Origin: Flavobacteriales bacterium
GTDB taxonomy: Bacteria; Bacteroidota; Bacteroidia; Flavobacteriales; UBA7430
Assembly (NCBI GenBank): GCA_002692065.1
Contig: NZJX01000015.1
Location: forward strand, 19,750 to 74,846
Length of the DNA stretch: 55,097 nucleotides
Reading direction: 5' to 3'
This document shows, one piece after another, positions 1-8,434 of this stretch; positions within the stretch are counted from its first letter, which is position 1; each line of letters starts with the position of its first letter. Below the pieces are notes generated by a model that ran no database searches, had not been told where the DNA came from, and saw only the letters and a list, made by a program, of their open reading frames with translations. The translations under genes and the position numbers were made by a program.

Positions 1-180
1 ATTATCGGCTTCAACAGCTTTTGCTTCATGCTTTGCATTATCGGTTTCAACAGCTTTTTCTTCAGGCTTTGCATTATCGGCTTCAACAGCTTTTGCTTCA
101 TGCTTTGCATTATCGGTTTCAACAGCTTTTTCTTCATGCTTTGCATTATCGGTTTCAACAGCTTTTTCCTCAGATTTTAA
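1..180 (-). repeat. 36-bp tandem repeat inside the rpsP coding sequence
   Basis: Copies begin at 1, 37, 73, 109 and 145, giving an exact 36-bp period that runs off the left edge. Each unit encodes 12 residues. Two variants occur (EEKAVETDNAKH and EAKAVEADNAKH/P), and they alternate towards the left edge, which gives a 72-bp higher-order period. Because the period is a multiple of three, copy-number change keeps the frame. Confidence 0.95.
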
Positions 181-651
181 GTCTTCTTCTTTTGGTTTAT
201 TTTTCAAAGCTATCTTTTCTTCTTTTTTCTGCCTTGATAATTTTTCAGCTTCCAAAGCTTTTTTAGCCGACTCAGCTTTCAATTTTTCAATGGTTGATGT
301 TTTAAGTGATATTAATTTACTTTTTTCTTCAAGCCAGTTTTCGAATTTTTTCAAAGCTTCTTCTTCATTGTGTGCACCTTTTTTTACTCCATCCATTAAA
401 TGTTTTTTCATCAAAACTCCAGTGTAAGAGAGAATGGATCTCACAGTTTCAGTGGGAATAGCACCAACCTGAACCCAATATAAGGCTCTTTCATGGTTAA
501 TATTAATATTTGCTGGATTACTATTAGGATCGTATGAACCAATTTTTTCGATATTTTTTCCATCTCTCTTTTGTCTTGAGTCAGCCGCAACTATATGATA
601 GAATGGTTTTCCTTTTTTACCGAATCTTTGAAGTCTTATTTTAGTAGCCAT
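1..651 (-). CDS. rpsP: 30S ribosomal protein S16 with repetitive C-terminal extension (3' end outside window)
   Basis: Small-subunit ribosomal protein S16, which binds 16S rRNA during early 30S assembly. The N-terminal ~80 residues carry the S16 core: MATKIRLQRFGKKGKPFYHI, then AADSRQKRDGK, IGSYDPN and an ALYWVQVGAIPTETVRS stretch. The start is the ATG at 649-651. After the core comes a charged Ala/Glu/Lys-rich tail. From residue ~157 onward the tail is a 12-residue tandem repeat of the type EEKAVETDNAKH, still open at base 1 after 217 codons. Bacteroidota S16 proteins often carry a long acidic/lysine tail, but an exact repeat is less usual. The protein is certain; its full length is unknown because the gene is cut by the window edge. 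Confidence 0.95.
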   Translation of the reverse strand, partial: MATKIRLQRFGKKGKPFYHIVAADSRQKRDGKNIEKIGSYDPNSNPANININHERALYWVQVGAIPTETVRSILSYTGVLMKKHLMDGVKKGAHNEEEALKKFENWLEEKSKLISLKTSTIEKLKAESAKKALEAEKLSRQKKEEKIALKNKPKEEDLKSEEKAVETDNAKHEEKAVETDNAKHEAKAVEADNAKPEEKAVETDNAKHEAKAVEADN

Positions 652-709
652 AATTAATTTTATTAGGTTATTCCTAGTTTAATTACATCCATTTACACGA
701 AATGGAGGG

Positions 710-717
710 CAAATCTA
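710..717 (-). promoter_or_regulatory. Bacteroidota-type -7 box upstream of rpsP
   Basis: Read on the minus strand this is TAGATTTG, matching TAnnTTTG, about 59 bases before the rpsP start. No convincing -33 TTG element could be fixed by eye. Confidence 0.45.
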
Positions 718-764
718 AAACTTATTATTAACAAAATCAAAGATATATTAATCTAATTAAATAA

Positions 765-1904
765 TTATTTGAGAATTGATCTTGAAATAACAATTTTTTG
801 GATCTGAGAGGTTCCTTCGTAAATTTGAGTTATTTTAGCGTCTCTCATAAGCCTTTCAACATGATATTCTTTTACAAACCCATATCCACCATGAATTTGA
901 ACTGCATCTGTTGTAATTTTCATTGCTTTTTCAGCCGCATATAACTTTGCAACTGCGCTGGAAACGTCATATTTTAAATCATTGTCTTTTTCCCAAGCTG
1001 CATGTAAACACAATAATCTTGATGCTTCAATTTCCGTAGCCATTTCTGCTAACATAAATGCAATGGATTGGTGTTTTGAAATTAATTTTCCAAAAGACTT
1101 TCTCTCTTTTGAGTATTTTAGGGCTAATTCATATGCTCCAGATGATATACCTAAAGCTTGAGCTGCAATTCCGATTCTTCCTCCTGATAAAGTTTGCATA
1201 GCAATTTTAAAACCATCTCCAGATTTGCCCAAAAGGTTATTTTTTGGCACTTGAACATTATCAAACATTAACGAATGTGTATCAGATCCTCTAATACCAA
1301 GCTTATTTTCTTTAGGCCCAATTTGGAAACCTTTGAGTCCTTTTTCGACAATAATAGCATTAATACCTTTATGTCCCAAATTTGGATCACTTTGGGCAAA
1401 TACAATGTAAATAGAGGCACTATTTCCGTTAGTAATCCAATTTTTTGAACCATTTAGAATAAAATTATTACCAATTTCATTGACAGAAGTTTTTTGTGAA
1501 GTAGCATCTGAACCAGCTTCAGGTTCCGATAAACAAAAAGCACCAATTATTTTACCTGTGGCGAGCTTTTTTAAATATTTTTCTTTTTGTTCCTCTGTTC
1601 CGTATTTTTCAATACCCCAACAAACTAATGAATTATTAACTGACATAATAACAGATGAAGAGGCATCAACTTTAGAAATTTCTTCCATTGCAAGAACATA
1701 AGATATGGTATCAAGTCCACCTCCACCATATTTGGGTGAAACCATCATTCCCATAAACCCAAGTTCTCCCATTTTTTTAACTTGATCTTTCGGAAATAAT
1801 TGATTTTCATCTCTTTGAATAACTCCAGGAAGTAATTCATTTTGTGCAAAGTTCCTCGCAGTATCTCTTATTAATTTGTGTTCGTCTGTAAGTTGAAAAT
1901 TCAT
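765..1904 (-). CDS. acyl-CoA dehydrogenase, short/medium-chain type
   Basis: FAD enzyme that oxidises acyl-CoA to trans-2-enoyl-CoA in beta-oxidation or branched-chain amino acid breakdown, passing electrons to ETF. At 379 residues it has the normal family length with all three domains. Visible motifs are the FAD/substrate loop FCLSEPEAGSDA (~residues 118-129), QIHGGYGF near the C terminus, and the YEGTSQIQ segment whose Glu is the usual catalytic base in butyryl/short-chain members. The start MNFQLTDEHK matches the family. It lies upstream of rpsP on the same strand with a 113-base gap holding an rpsP promoter, so it is probably a separate unit. The exact chain-length preference cannot be read from sequence. 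Confidence 0.93.
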   Translation of the reverse strand: MNFQLTDEHKLIRDTARNFAQNELLPGVIQRDENQLFPKDQVKKMGELGFMGMMVSPKYGGGGLDTISYVLAMEEISKVDASSSVIMSVNNSLVCWGIEKYGTEEQKEKYLKKLATGKIIGAFCLSEPEAGSDATSQKTSVNEIGNNFILNGSKNWITNGNSASIYIVFAQSDPNLGHKGINAIIVEKGLKGFQIGPKENKLGIRGSDTHSLMFDNVQVPKNNLLGKSGDGFKIAMQTLSGGRIGIAAQALGISSGAYELALKYSKERKSFGKLISKHQSIAFMLAEMATEIEASRLLCLHAAWEKDNDLKYDVSSAVAKLYAAEKAMKITTDAVQIHGGYGFVKEYHVERLMRDAKITQIYEGTSQIQKIVISRSILK

Positions 1905-1977
1905 TTTTTATCTATAAAATTACATTTTTTAGGAATTTTTTTACTCAATAATCGTATTTTTTTTTTAATTTGACAAA

Positions 1978-2574
1978 ATGAAATCAGTTAATTTTTTAAA
2001 AGTTTTTATTTTGATGTTATTTTTATTTCCATCCTGTAATAAAGATTCAGATGATGGTTGTAATGATCAAAGTGCATTAAATTTTATCCCAAATTCTCAA
2101 TCATCAATAAATTGTGAGTATTCTGGTTGTACAGATGAATATGCTTTAAATTTTGATTCCCAGGCAACAATTAATGATTCATCTTGCATATATAGTTTAA
2201 CTAACTTTATCATTGAAAATATTTGGCAGATTGAATCTGTGACTACTGAACTAGATAATATTGAAATTGATGTCTTCAATTTATTTAATGATTTAATACC
2301 CATATGTACTCATGATAATCTTTTTAATTTTGATTTTAATGGGATAATAAATATGAATGACAATAAAAATATTTGTGGTGAAGATGAACTTTCAATAATA
2401 CCTTTGTCGGGTAATTGGGATATAAGTGGAAATACATTAACAATTGAAAATGGTAAAGAAATATATAATTTACAGATTATTAATATTACGGAAAATACTA
2501 TTGAAATTATTTTTCCATTTAATTTTTCTGATACAATTACCTTATATGGAAAATTAACCTTAATTAGTGTTTAA
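1978..2574 (+). CDS. lipoprotein with duplicated Cys/ALNF mini-motif, unknown function
   Basis: Predicted lipoprotein of 198 residues. A hydrophobic signal segment (residues 7-18) ends in a lipobox at FPSC, followed by an Asp-rich linker. Residues ~27-72 hold two copies of a short Cys-bounded motif: CNDQSALNF...INCEY and GCTDEYALNF...DSSCIY. This resembles the GC-x-D-x-x-A-x-N-[FY]-x(n)-DDGSC mini-domain that recurs in secreted proteins of marine flavobacteria. The C-terminal ~120 residues look like a small beta-rich (lipocalin-like) domain with GNWDISGNTLTIENG. The secreted protein at 10031-11227 carries the same mini-motif. No biochemical function can be assigned; it is a standalone gene without an obvious partner. 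Confidence 0.75.
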   Translation: MKSVNFLKVFILMLFLFPSCNKDSDDGCNDQSALNFIPNSQSSINCEYSGCTDEYALNFDSQATINDSSCIYSLTNFIIENIWQIESVTTELDNIEIDVFNLFNDLIPICTHDNLFNFDFNGIINMNDNKNICGEDELSIIPLSGNWDISGNTLTIENGKEIYNLQIINITENTIEIIFPFNFSDTITLYGKLTLISV

Positions 2575-2636
2575 ATTTATTATTAATAAAATTTATTCAA
2601 ATAATTTATTCTTTTTAAATTTAAAAAATTTTTTAC

Positions 2637-3860
2637 ATGATTGACTTACTTGAAAAATTTGAAAATAAAACTGCAGAAATCATATTTGAATGGAAAGATA
2701 GTTTAACAGAAGCTGAGGGGTGGTTAGTTATTAATTCACTGAGAGGTGGGGCTTCTGGTGGAGGTACTAGAATGAGGATGGGATTAAGTAAAGAGGAAGT
2801 TTTGTCTCTAGCAAAAATAATGGAAGTTAAATTTACTGTTTCAGGACCTAAAATTGGTGGTGCCAAATCAGGTATTAATTTTGATCCTAAAGATCCAAGA
2901 AAAAAAGATGTTATGAAAAGATGGTTTAAGGCTATTTTTCCGATTTTAAAAAATTATTATGGGACTGGAGGTGATTTAAATATTGATGAAATTACTGAAG
3001 TTATTCCATTGACTAAAAATTTAGGGTTAAAACATCCCTCTGAAGGAATAGTGTCTGGACATTTTACTGATTTTGATGAGAAGAAAATTATAATCAAGAA
3101 TTTACAAGAAGGAGTGTTAAAAAAAGTTGTAAACTCAAAATTTTCACCTGATAAGAAAGTTTATCTTACAATTGCTGATTTGATCACAGGTTATAGTGTT
3201 TCTGAATCTGTTAAGTATTTTTATGAAATTTATGGAGGTCAAATTAAAAATAAAAAAGCAATTATTCAAGGTTGGGGAAATGTTGGAGCATCGGCAGCAT
3301 ATTACTTATCAAAGCTTGGTGTGAAAATTATTGGAATTATTGATAAGTATTCTGGAATTATTAATGAAAATGGTTTAACTGAAATTGAGATTCAAAAATT
3401 ATTGCTTAATAAAAAAAATAATCAACTAAATTCAAATAAATCTCTTCCTTACAATATAGTTAACTCAAAAATTTGGTCTTTAGGAGCAAATATTTTCATT
3501 CCTGCGGCAGCATCAAGATTGGTTGAAATGAAAAATATTAATAATTTAATTAATAACGGATTAAATGTTATTTCTTGTGGAGCAAATATTCCCTTTAAAG
3601 AAAAAAAAATATTTTATGGTGAGGTTACTAAGTATTTAGACGAAAGAATTTTTTTAATTCCAGATTTTGTTGCAAATTCTGGAATGGCTAGAGTTTTTTC
3701 ATATCTTATGAAAAAAGATCCTTTAATTGATGATGAATCAATTTTTTTAGATGTTTCTAAAACAATTAAGTCTACAATGTTAAAATCATTTAAACAAAAT
3801 AAAAATAAATTTTTTTTCACGAAAACCTCTCTACAAATTGCTATTAACGAATTAATTTAA
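2637..3860 (+). CDS. Glu/Leu/Phe/Val dehydrogenase family protein
   Basis: NAD(P)-dependent amino-acid dehydrogenase, 407 residues, probably glutamate or branched-chain amino acid deamination/synthesis. The N-terminal catalytic domain has the Gly-rich RGGASGGGTRMR and the lysine segment GPKIGGAKSGI (~74-84), then GTGGDLNIDE with the conserved Asp. The C-terminal Rossmann domain has GWGNVGASAA (~213-222). NhaD begins two bases after its stop, so the two are probably co-transcribed. Substrate choice within the family is not settled by the residues visible here. The family call is firm; 'glutamate dehydrogenase' would be a reasonable but unproven name. Confidence 0.85.
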   Translation: MIDLLEKFENKTAEIIFEWKDSLTEAEGWLVINSLRGGASGGGTRMRMGLSKEEVLSLAKIMEVKFTVSGPKIGGAKSGINFDPKDPRKKDVMKRWFKAIFPILKNYYGTGGDLNIDEITEVIPLTKNLGLKHPSEGIVSGHFTDFDEKKIIIKNLQEGVLKKVVNSKFSPDKKVYLTIADLITGYSVSESVKYFYEIYGGQIKNKKAIIQGWGNVGASAAYYLSKLGVKIIGIIDKYSGIINENGLTEIEIQKLLLNKKNNQLNSNKSLPYNIVNSKIWSLGANIFIPAAASRLVEMKNINNLINNGLNVISCGANIPFKEKKIFYGEVTKYLDERIFLIPDFVANSGMARVFSYLMKKDPLIDDESIFLDVSKTIKSTMLKSFKQNKNKFFFTKTSLQIAINELI

Positions 3861-3861
3861 A

Positions 3862-5148
3862 ATGGAAATATTTATAATTACAATTTTTTGTTTGGGTTAT
3901 TTGGCCATTGCTCTGGAACACCCTATAAAAATAGATAAAGCTGCAACTGCTTTAATAACTGGAGTTACAATTTGGACTTTTTATGTTATTAGTGGAGAAA
4001 CTCATGAAAATATTCATGATAATTTATTACATCATTTGAGTGAAATTTCTCAAATATTATTTTTTTTACTAGGAGCAATGACAATTGTTGAACTAGTAGA
4101 TGTTCATAAAGGATTCTCTGTAATAACTGATAAAATTAAGACCAATAATAAGTTAAAATTACTTTGGATAGTATGCATCTTAACTTTTTTCTTTTCTGCT
4201 GCTTTAGATAATCTTACGACTTCAATAGTGATGGTATCACTTTTAAGAAAATTAATTGATAACAAAAATGATAGATGGTTTTTTGCTGGAATGGTCGTAA
4301 TAGCTGCAAATGCAGGTGGAGCTTGGTCTCCAATGGGGGATGTTACTACTACTATGCTTTGGATTGGCGGTCAATTAACAACTTTAACGATTATTAAAAC
4401 TTTATTTGTTCCTAGTGTATTTGCTCTATTAGTCCCCCTAACTATAGTCTCAATAAGAACTCGTGGAAATATAAAAAAACCAAAATCTAACATACATGTT
4501 GATGAAGTTAAAGTATCTAATTTTGAAAAAAAATTATTATTCATTTCAGGTTTAGTTGGTTTATTATTTGTTCCAATTTTTAAAACTTTTACTCATCTTC
4601 CTCCCTTTATGGGAATGATGTTTAGTTTAGGTATTCTATGGATGATAACTGAGATCTTACATAAAAATAAAAAACAAGAGATAAGGTTAAAGCTAAATGT
4701 TATAAGTGTGTTTAAAAAAATTGATCTAGCAAGTATTTTGTTTTTTCTTGGAATATTACTTGCAGTTGCTGGTCTAGATTCACTAGGTTATCTGAAATTA
4801 TTAGCCAATAATTTAGAAACCTTTTTTAATGGTAATATATATTCAATAAATATTGTAATTGGATTATTATCTGCTATAGTTGACAATGTTCCTCTTGTAG
4901 CTGGTTCAATGAGCATGTATGAAATTGTTGAAAATGGTCCTTTTTCGCAAAATGGAGTCTTTTGGCAATTTCTTGCTTATTGTGCTGGAACTGGTGGGAG
5001 TGCTCTAATAATTGGGTCTGCTGCTGGTGTTGCTGTAATGGGCCTTGAAAAGATAGATTTTATTTGGTATGTAAAGAATATATCTATTTTAGCTTTAACA
5101 GGTTATTTATCAGGTTGTATAGTATATATTTTAATTAACTTCATATAA
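3862..5148 (+). CDS. nhaD: NhaD-type sodium/proton antiporter
   Basis: Inner-membrane Na+/H+ antiporter of the NhaD/ArsB superfamily, 428 residues with about 12 hydrophobic segments. Family marks are DNLTTSIVMVSLLRK (~108-122), NAGGAWSPMGDVTTTMLW in the middle, SAIVDNVPLVA in the second half, and AGTGGSALIIGSAAGVA near the end. The paired, Asp-containing re-entrant elements fit an inverted-repeat transporter. Sodium extrusion suits a marine cell. It starts two bases after the dehydrogenase and is followed six bases later by exbB, so it sits inside one plus-strand transcription unit. Confidence 0.9.
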   Translation: MEIFIITIFCLGYLAIALEHPIKIDKAATALITGVTIWTFYVISGETHENIHDNLLHHLSEISQILFFLLGAMTIVELVDVHKGFSVITDKIKTNNKLKLLWIVCILTFFFSAALDNLTTSIVMVSLLRKLIDNKNDRWFFAGMVVIAANAGGAWSPMGDVTTTMLWIGGQLTTLTIIKTLFVPSVFALLVPLTIVSIRTRGNIKKPKSNIHVDEVKVSNFEKKLLFISGLVGLLFVPIFKTFTHLPPFMGMMFSLGILWMITEILHKNKKQEIRLKLNVISVFKKIDLASILFFLGILLAVAGLDSLGYLKLLANNLETFFNGNIYSINIVIGLLSAIVDNVPLVAGSMSMYEIVENGPFSQNGVFWQFLAYCAGTGGSALIIGSAAGVAVMGLEKIDFIWYVKNISILALTGYLSGCIVYILINFI

Positions 5149-5153
5149 TTATT

Positions 5154-5870
5154 ATGAAACAAAAAATCAATGACTCATTATTAAATGACACATCAAATTT
5201 GGAAATAATTGATACAATTTCTTCTCAAGATAATATTTTATCTATTTATGATTTGTTTTTCAGTGGAGGAAATGCCGGAATTGTTATAATTATTATCTTA
5301 CTTTTAATTTCATTTTTAACTTTTTATATCTTTTTTGAAAGGTTCCTATTTATTAAAAAGTCTGCAAAGTTAGAATATCAATTTTTAAATAAAGTAAAAG
5401 ATTATTTAAATGAAAATAAATTTGAATCAATAATTTATTTATGTAATAAGTCTGAATCTTCACTGTCAAATGTAATTAAAAAAGGAATAAAAAAAATTGA
5501 CAACGATACAAAAAAAATCCAAGACGCAATGGAGTCTGAAGCTAATTTAGAAGTCTATAAACTTGAAAAAAACTTGAGTTATTTGGCAACTTTCTCAAGT
5601 ATTTCTCCAATGATTGGCTTTTTAGGAACTGTAATTGGTATGATTATAGCATTTCATGAGATGGCATCCTCTGAAGGACAGATTAATCTCGAAATGCTTT
5701 CAAAGGGAATATATATGGCTATGACAACTACTGTTGTTGGTTTAGTTGTTGGAATTATAGCTAATATTTTTTATAATCAGCTTATTTCAAAAGTACAAAA
5801 TGTTATTTTTTTAATGGAACAAATTATTTCTGATTTTTTACAAATAATTTCTGAAACTCATAAAAAATGA
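5154..5870 (+). CDS. exbB: MotA/TolQ/ExbB proton-channel protein
   Basis: Inner-membrane proton channel subunit that energises TonB-dependent outer-membrane transport (ExbB) or Tol-Pal (TolQ). It has 238 residues: a hydrophobic segment at ~41-64, a cytoplasmic helical loop, then two more membrane segments in the conserved block ATFSSISPMIGFLGTVIGMI (~142-161) and TTTVVGLVVGIIANIFYN (~190-207). Its stop overlaps the exbD start by four bases, and tonB follows exbD in the same way. That arrangement favours the ExbB role over TolQ. The window carries two TonB-dependent receptors that such a complex could drive. Confidence 0.88.
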   Translation: MKQKINDSLLNDTSNLEIIDTISSQDNILSIYDLFFSGGNAGIVIIIILLLISFLTFYIFFERFLFIKKSAKLEYQFLNKVKDYLNENKFESIIYLCNKSESSLSNVIKKGIKKIDNDTKKIQDAMESEANLEVYKLEKNLSYLATFSSISPMIGFLGTVIGMIIAFHEMASSEGQINLEMLSKGIYMAMTTTVVGLVVGIIANIFYNQLISKVQNVIFLMEQIISDFLQIISETHKK

Positions 5871-6259
5871 AAATTAAAAATAACAATAAATATAATTCCT
5901 CTTTCTCAATGTCTTCAATGACAGACATAGTATTTTTATTATTGATCTTTTTTATGTTAACCTCAACTTTAGTTTCAACATCTGCTTTAGAAATAAATTT
6001 ACCCAAGAGTGAATCAAAAGATGTAAAAACAAAAAAACTATCAATTTCAATTGATAGTTCATACAATTATTATATTGAAAATCAGATTATTGAGTTTACT
6101 GATTTGGAGTCAATTCTAATCTCTAAATTTAAAAAAACTAATGAAAAATCAATTATTTTAAGAGTTGATAAATCAGTACCAATCAAATTTGCTGTTAATG
6201 TTATGGATATCGCATATAAAAACAACATAAAAATTATTTTGGCAACAAATAAAAAATGA
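5867..6259 (+). CDS. exbD: ExbD/TolR biopolymer transport protein
   Basis: Single-pass inner-membrane partner of ExbB, 130 residues. A short cytoplasmic N terminus is followed by SMTDIVFLLLIFFMLTST (~17-34), which contains the conserved membrane Asp needed for proton coupling, and then a periplasmic domain with NLPKSES and ILRVDKSVP segments. It overlaps exbB by four bases at the start and the TonB gene by four at the end, indicating translational coupling of all three. Confidence 0.9.
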   Translation: MKIKNNNKYNSSFSMSSMTDIVFLLLIFFMLTSTLVSTSALEINLPKSESKDVKTKKLSISIDSSYNYYIENQIIEFTDLESILISKFKKTNEKSIILRVDKSVPIKFAVNVMDIAYKNNIKIILATNKK

Positions 6260-6954
6260 AAAAAAAAATCTCATATAAATCTTTTTTCTTGTCATTTATA
6301 GTTCATCTTAGTTTATTTTTTTTATCATTTTCTTTCGGCCTAAATAAAAATAAAATTAAAAAAAATGAGGGTTATGAAATTGACTATGCTATTCGAGAAG
6401 ATAAGTTTAGTAAAACTAAGGATATAATTTTAGATCAAAATAATCAACCATTAAATAAAAACATATCTATTGAAAAAGAAAAAGATGACATTATAGTTGA
6501 TAAAAGTTATCAAATAAAAAATGAGGATAGTTTGGTTAAAATTAAAAAGGAAGTAAGCAAAGAAATTTCAGATATTGTATCAATTTTAAACTCTAAGGAT
6601 ATAATTTCAAATAATTCATCTAAAGATAATTCTATTTCAAGTAAATTTAACTCAACTGATCCTTCTATTGAAAATAATTATTCTGAAGGATACGAGTTAG
6701 GGGATAGAAATACAATATATACTCCAAAACCAGATTATATATGCGATAAAATTGGGAAGGTTGTTATGAGAATTTGGGTAAATAAAAAAGGTGAAACTTT
6801 CAAAGCTGAATTAGATTTAAATCAAACTACTGAAACCTCTCCATGTTTGGTTAAAGAATCCAAAAAAGCAGCATTAAATACAAAGTGGCTTCCTGATAAA
6901 GATGGGGATCCAATTCAAATTGGAAAAATAACTTATAATTTTAAAAGAAAATAA
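6256..6954 (+). CDS. TonB-like energy transducer
   Basis: Periplasm-spanning protein linking the ExbB/ExbD motor to outer-membrane receptors, 232 residues. It has one N-terminal membrane anchor (~10-28), a long Lys/Asp/Ser-rich low-complexity linker (~30-150), and a C-terminal domain of the Bacteroidota TonB type with GKVVMRIWVNKKGETFKAE and KKAALNTKWLPD (~174-220). It overlaps exbD by four bases. Proline content in the linker is low for a TonB, which may reflect the strong A+T bias of the genome. Confidence 0.85.
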   Translation: MKKKISYKSFFLSFIVHLSLFFLSFSFGLNKNKIKKNEGYEIDYAIREDKFSKTKDIILDQNNQPLNKNISIEKEKDDIIVDKSYQIKNEDSLVKIKKEVSKEISDIVSILNSKDIISNNSSKDNSISSKFNSTDPSIENNYSEGYELGDRNTIYTPKPDYICDKIGKVVMRIWVNKKGETFKAELDLNQTTETSPCLVKESKKAALNTKWLPDKDGDPIQIGKITYNFKRK

Positions 6955-6957
6955 TTA

Positions 6958-8175
6958 ATGAGTTATGAGGAAATAACTAATTGGATGTTTAAAAGGCTAT
7001 CTTCTTATCAAATTATTGGTAAAGATGCTTATAATAAAAGTTTAAATAACATCAATAATTTTTCTAATTATAATGGTAATCCTGAACAAAAAATCAAAAT
7101 AATTCATATCGCTGGGACTAATGGAAAAGGATCAACTTCTAATATTTTACACTCTATATTACAAGAAAATAACCTCAAAGTAGGTTTATTTACTTCACCT
7201 CATTTATTTGACTTCAGAGAGAGAATAAGAATAAATAGAAGATTAGTTCCTAAAAATTATGTGATTAATTTTATTAAAAAAAATAAATCATATTTGCTAA
7301 ATTATAATTTATCTTTTTTTGAAATGACTACTGCAATGGCTTTTGATTATTTTTATAAAAATAAAGTTGATATTGCAATTATAGAAGCTGGGTTAGGAGG
7401 TAGATTAGATGCAACAAATATAATAAAACCAGAAATTTCTGTAATTACAAATATTTCATTTGATCATGAAAATATTTTAGGAAATACAATTCAAGAAATT
7501 GCAGAAGAAAAGTCGGGTATTATAAAAAAAAATGTTCCACTAGTTTTGGGTGACGTTTCAAAAAAAGCTGAGTCTGTAATAATAAAAAAAGCAATAGAAA
7601 ATAGTTCAAACATTATCAAAATAAAAAAAGAATATTCTCTCCTTAATAATTTAAATCTTAAATTAGTTAAAGAAAATTATTACATTGCTCTGGAAGTAAT
7701 TGGATATTTAAATCAAAAAAAATATAATATTATCTATGACAATATTATAAATGGTATTAAAAATTTTGACCTTAATACAAATTTTAGAGGTCGATATGAA
7801 GTTAAATCGAATAATCCTAAGGTGATTTTTGACATTGCACATAATTTAAATTCTTTTGAAAAATTATTTGAAAAATTTGATTTTGAATCATTTGAAAATT
7901 TCTTTTTAATAATTGGCTTTTCAGATGATAAAAATATTAATAAAATTTTAAGTAAAATTCCAACTCATGCTCATTGTCTATTTTGTCAATCAAAAAATTC
8001 AAGGTCTCTTAAAGTCAGTAAATTAAAAACAATTCTCAAGAAATATTTTTTTACTTTCAAATTGATTAAAGACTGTAAAAAAGCATATCAAAAAGCTTTA
8101 AATATTTCAAATAAAAATGACCTTATAATAGTATGTGGAAGTACATTTGTTGTAGCTGAAATATTACAGCAGTAA
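6958..8175 (+). CDS. folC: folylpolyglutamate synthase / dihydrofolate synthase
   Basis: ATP-dependent Mur-ligase-family enzyme that adds glutamate to dihydropteroate and/or folates in the cytoplasm. At 405 residues it has family length. The ATP loop is HIAGTNGKGSTSN (~51-63). Other marks are FTSPHLFDFRERIRIN (~80-95), EAGLGGRLDATN (~143-154) and NISFDHENILG (~166-176). It starts three bases after the TonB gene's stop, so it is likely the last gene of the exbB-exbD-tonB unit; a tRNA follows. No functional link between the two activities is implied by the arrangement. Confidence 0.92.
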   Translation: MSYEEITNWMFKRLSSYQIIGKDAYNKSLNNINNFSNYNGNPEQKIKIIHIAGTNGKGSTSNILHSILQENNLKVGLFTSPHLFDFRERIRINRRLVPKNYVINFIKKNKSYLLNYNLSFFEMTTAMAFDYFYKNKVDIAIIEAGLGGRLDATNIIKPEISVITNISFDHENILGNTIQEIAEEKSGIIKKNVPLVLGDVSKKAESVIIKKAIENSSNIIKIKKEYSLLNNLNLKLVKENYYIALEVIGYLNQKKYNIIYDNIINGIKNFDLNTNFRGRYEVKSNNPKVIFDIAHNLNSFEKLFEKFDFESFENFFLIIGFSDDKNINKILSKIPTHAHCLFCQSKNSRSLKVSKLKTILKKYFFTFKLIKDCKKAYQKALNISNKNDLIIVCGSTFVVAEILQQ

Positions 8176-8216
8176 ATTTAAATTATAAATAAATTCATAT
8201 TTAGAAATGATTCCTA

Positions 8217-8224
8217 TATATTTG
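8217..8224 (+). promoter_or_regulatory. -7 box for tRNA-Val
   Basis: TATATTTG matches the Bacteroidota TAnnTTTG box and ends 17 bases before the tRNA 5' end. Confidence 0.5.
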
Positions 8225-8240
8225 CAATGAAATTTTTGTT

Positions 8241-8315
8241 GGGCGATTAGCTCAGTTGGTTCAGAGCACCTGCCTTACAAGCAGGGGGTCACTGGTTCGA
8301 ATCCAGTATCGCCCA
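8241..8315 (+). tRNA. tRNA-Val (anticodon UAC)
   Basis: The cloverleaf was folded by hand. The acceptor GGGCGAT pairs fully with ATCGCCC, with discriminator A. The D stem is GCTC/GAGC. The anticodon stem CCTGC/GCAGG encloses the loop CTTACAA, giving anticodon TAC at 8276-8278. The T arm ACTGG/CCAGT carries the loop TTCGAAT. CCA is not encoded. Confidence 0.97.
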
Positions 8316-8320
8316 CAATA

Positions 8321-8346
8321 AAACCCACTTATTTAAGTGGGTTTTT
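8321..8346 (+). terminator. rho-independent terminator after tRNA-Val
   Basis: Perfect inverted repeat AAACCCACTTA ... TAAGTGGGTTT followed by a run of T, starting six bases after the tRNA. It is a strong intrinsic terminator for the tRNA transcript. Confidence 0.9.
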
Positions 8347-8401
8347 ACATATTATAAAAAATTATTAAATACTTAAATTTAAAGCATTATAATTTGATGC
8401 A

Positions 8402-8409
8402 TATTTTTG
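8402..8409 (+). promoter_or_regulatory. -7 box upstream of selO
   Basis: TATTTTTG matches TAnnTTTG, with its end 26 bases before the selO ATG. It is directly followed by TATT, which makes it resemble the composite boxes of the carotenoid island, but with T instead of A at the last position. Confidence 0.4.
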
Positions 8410-8434
8410 TATTGTTGAATATACTTCTTATGAC

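Noticed and set aside
1-180. 36-bp repeat at the window edge as a CRISPR array
   Set aside because: The units are contiguous with no spacers and translate in frame as the tail of ribosomal protein S16.
21-266. Plus-strand open frame of 81 codons
   Set aside because: It is the antisense reading of the rpsP repeat; its Leu/His/Tyr repeat is a by-product of the coding repeat.
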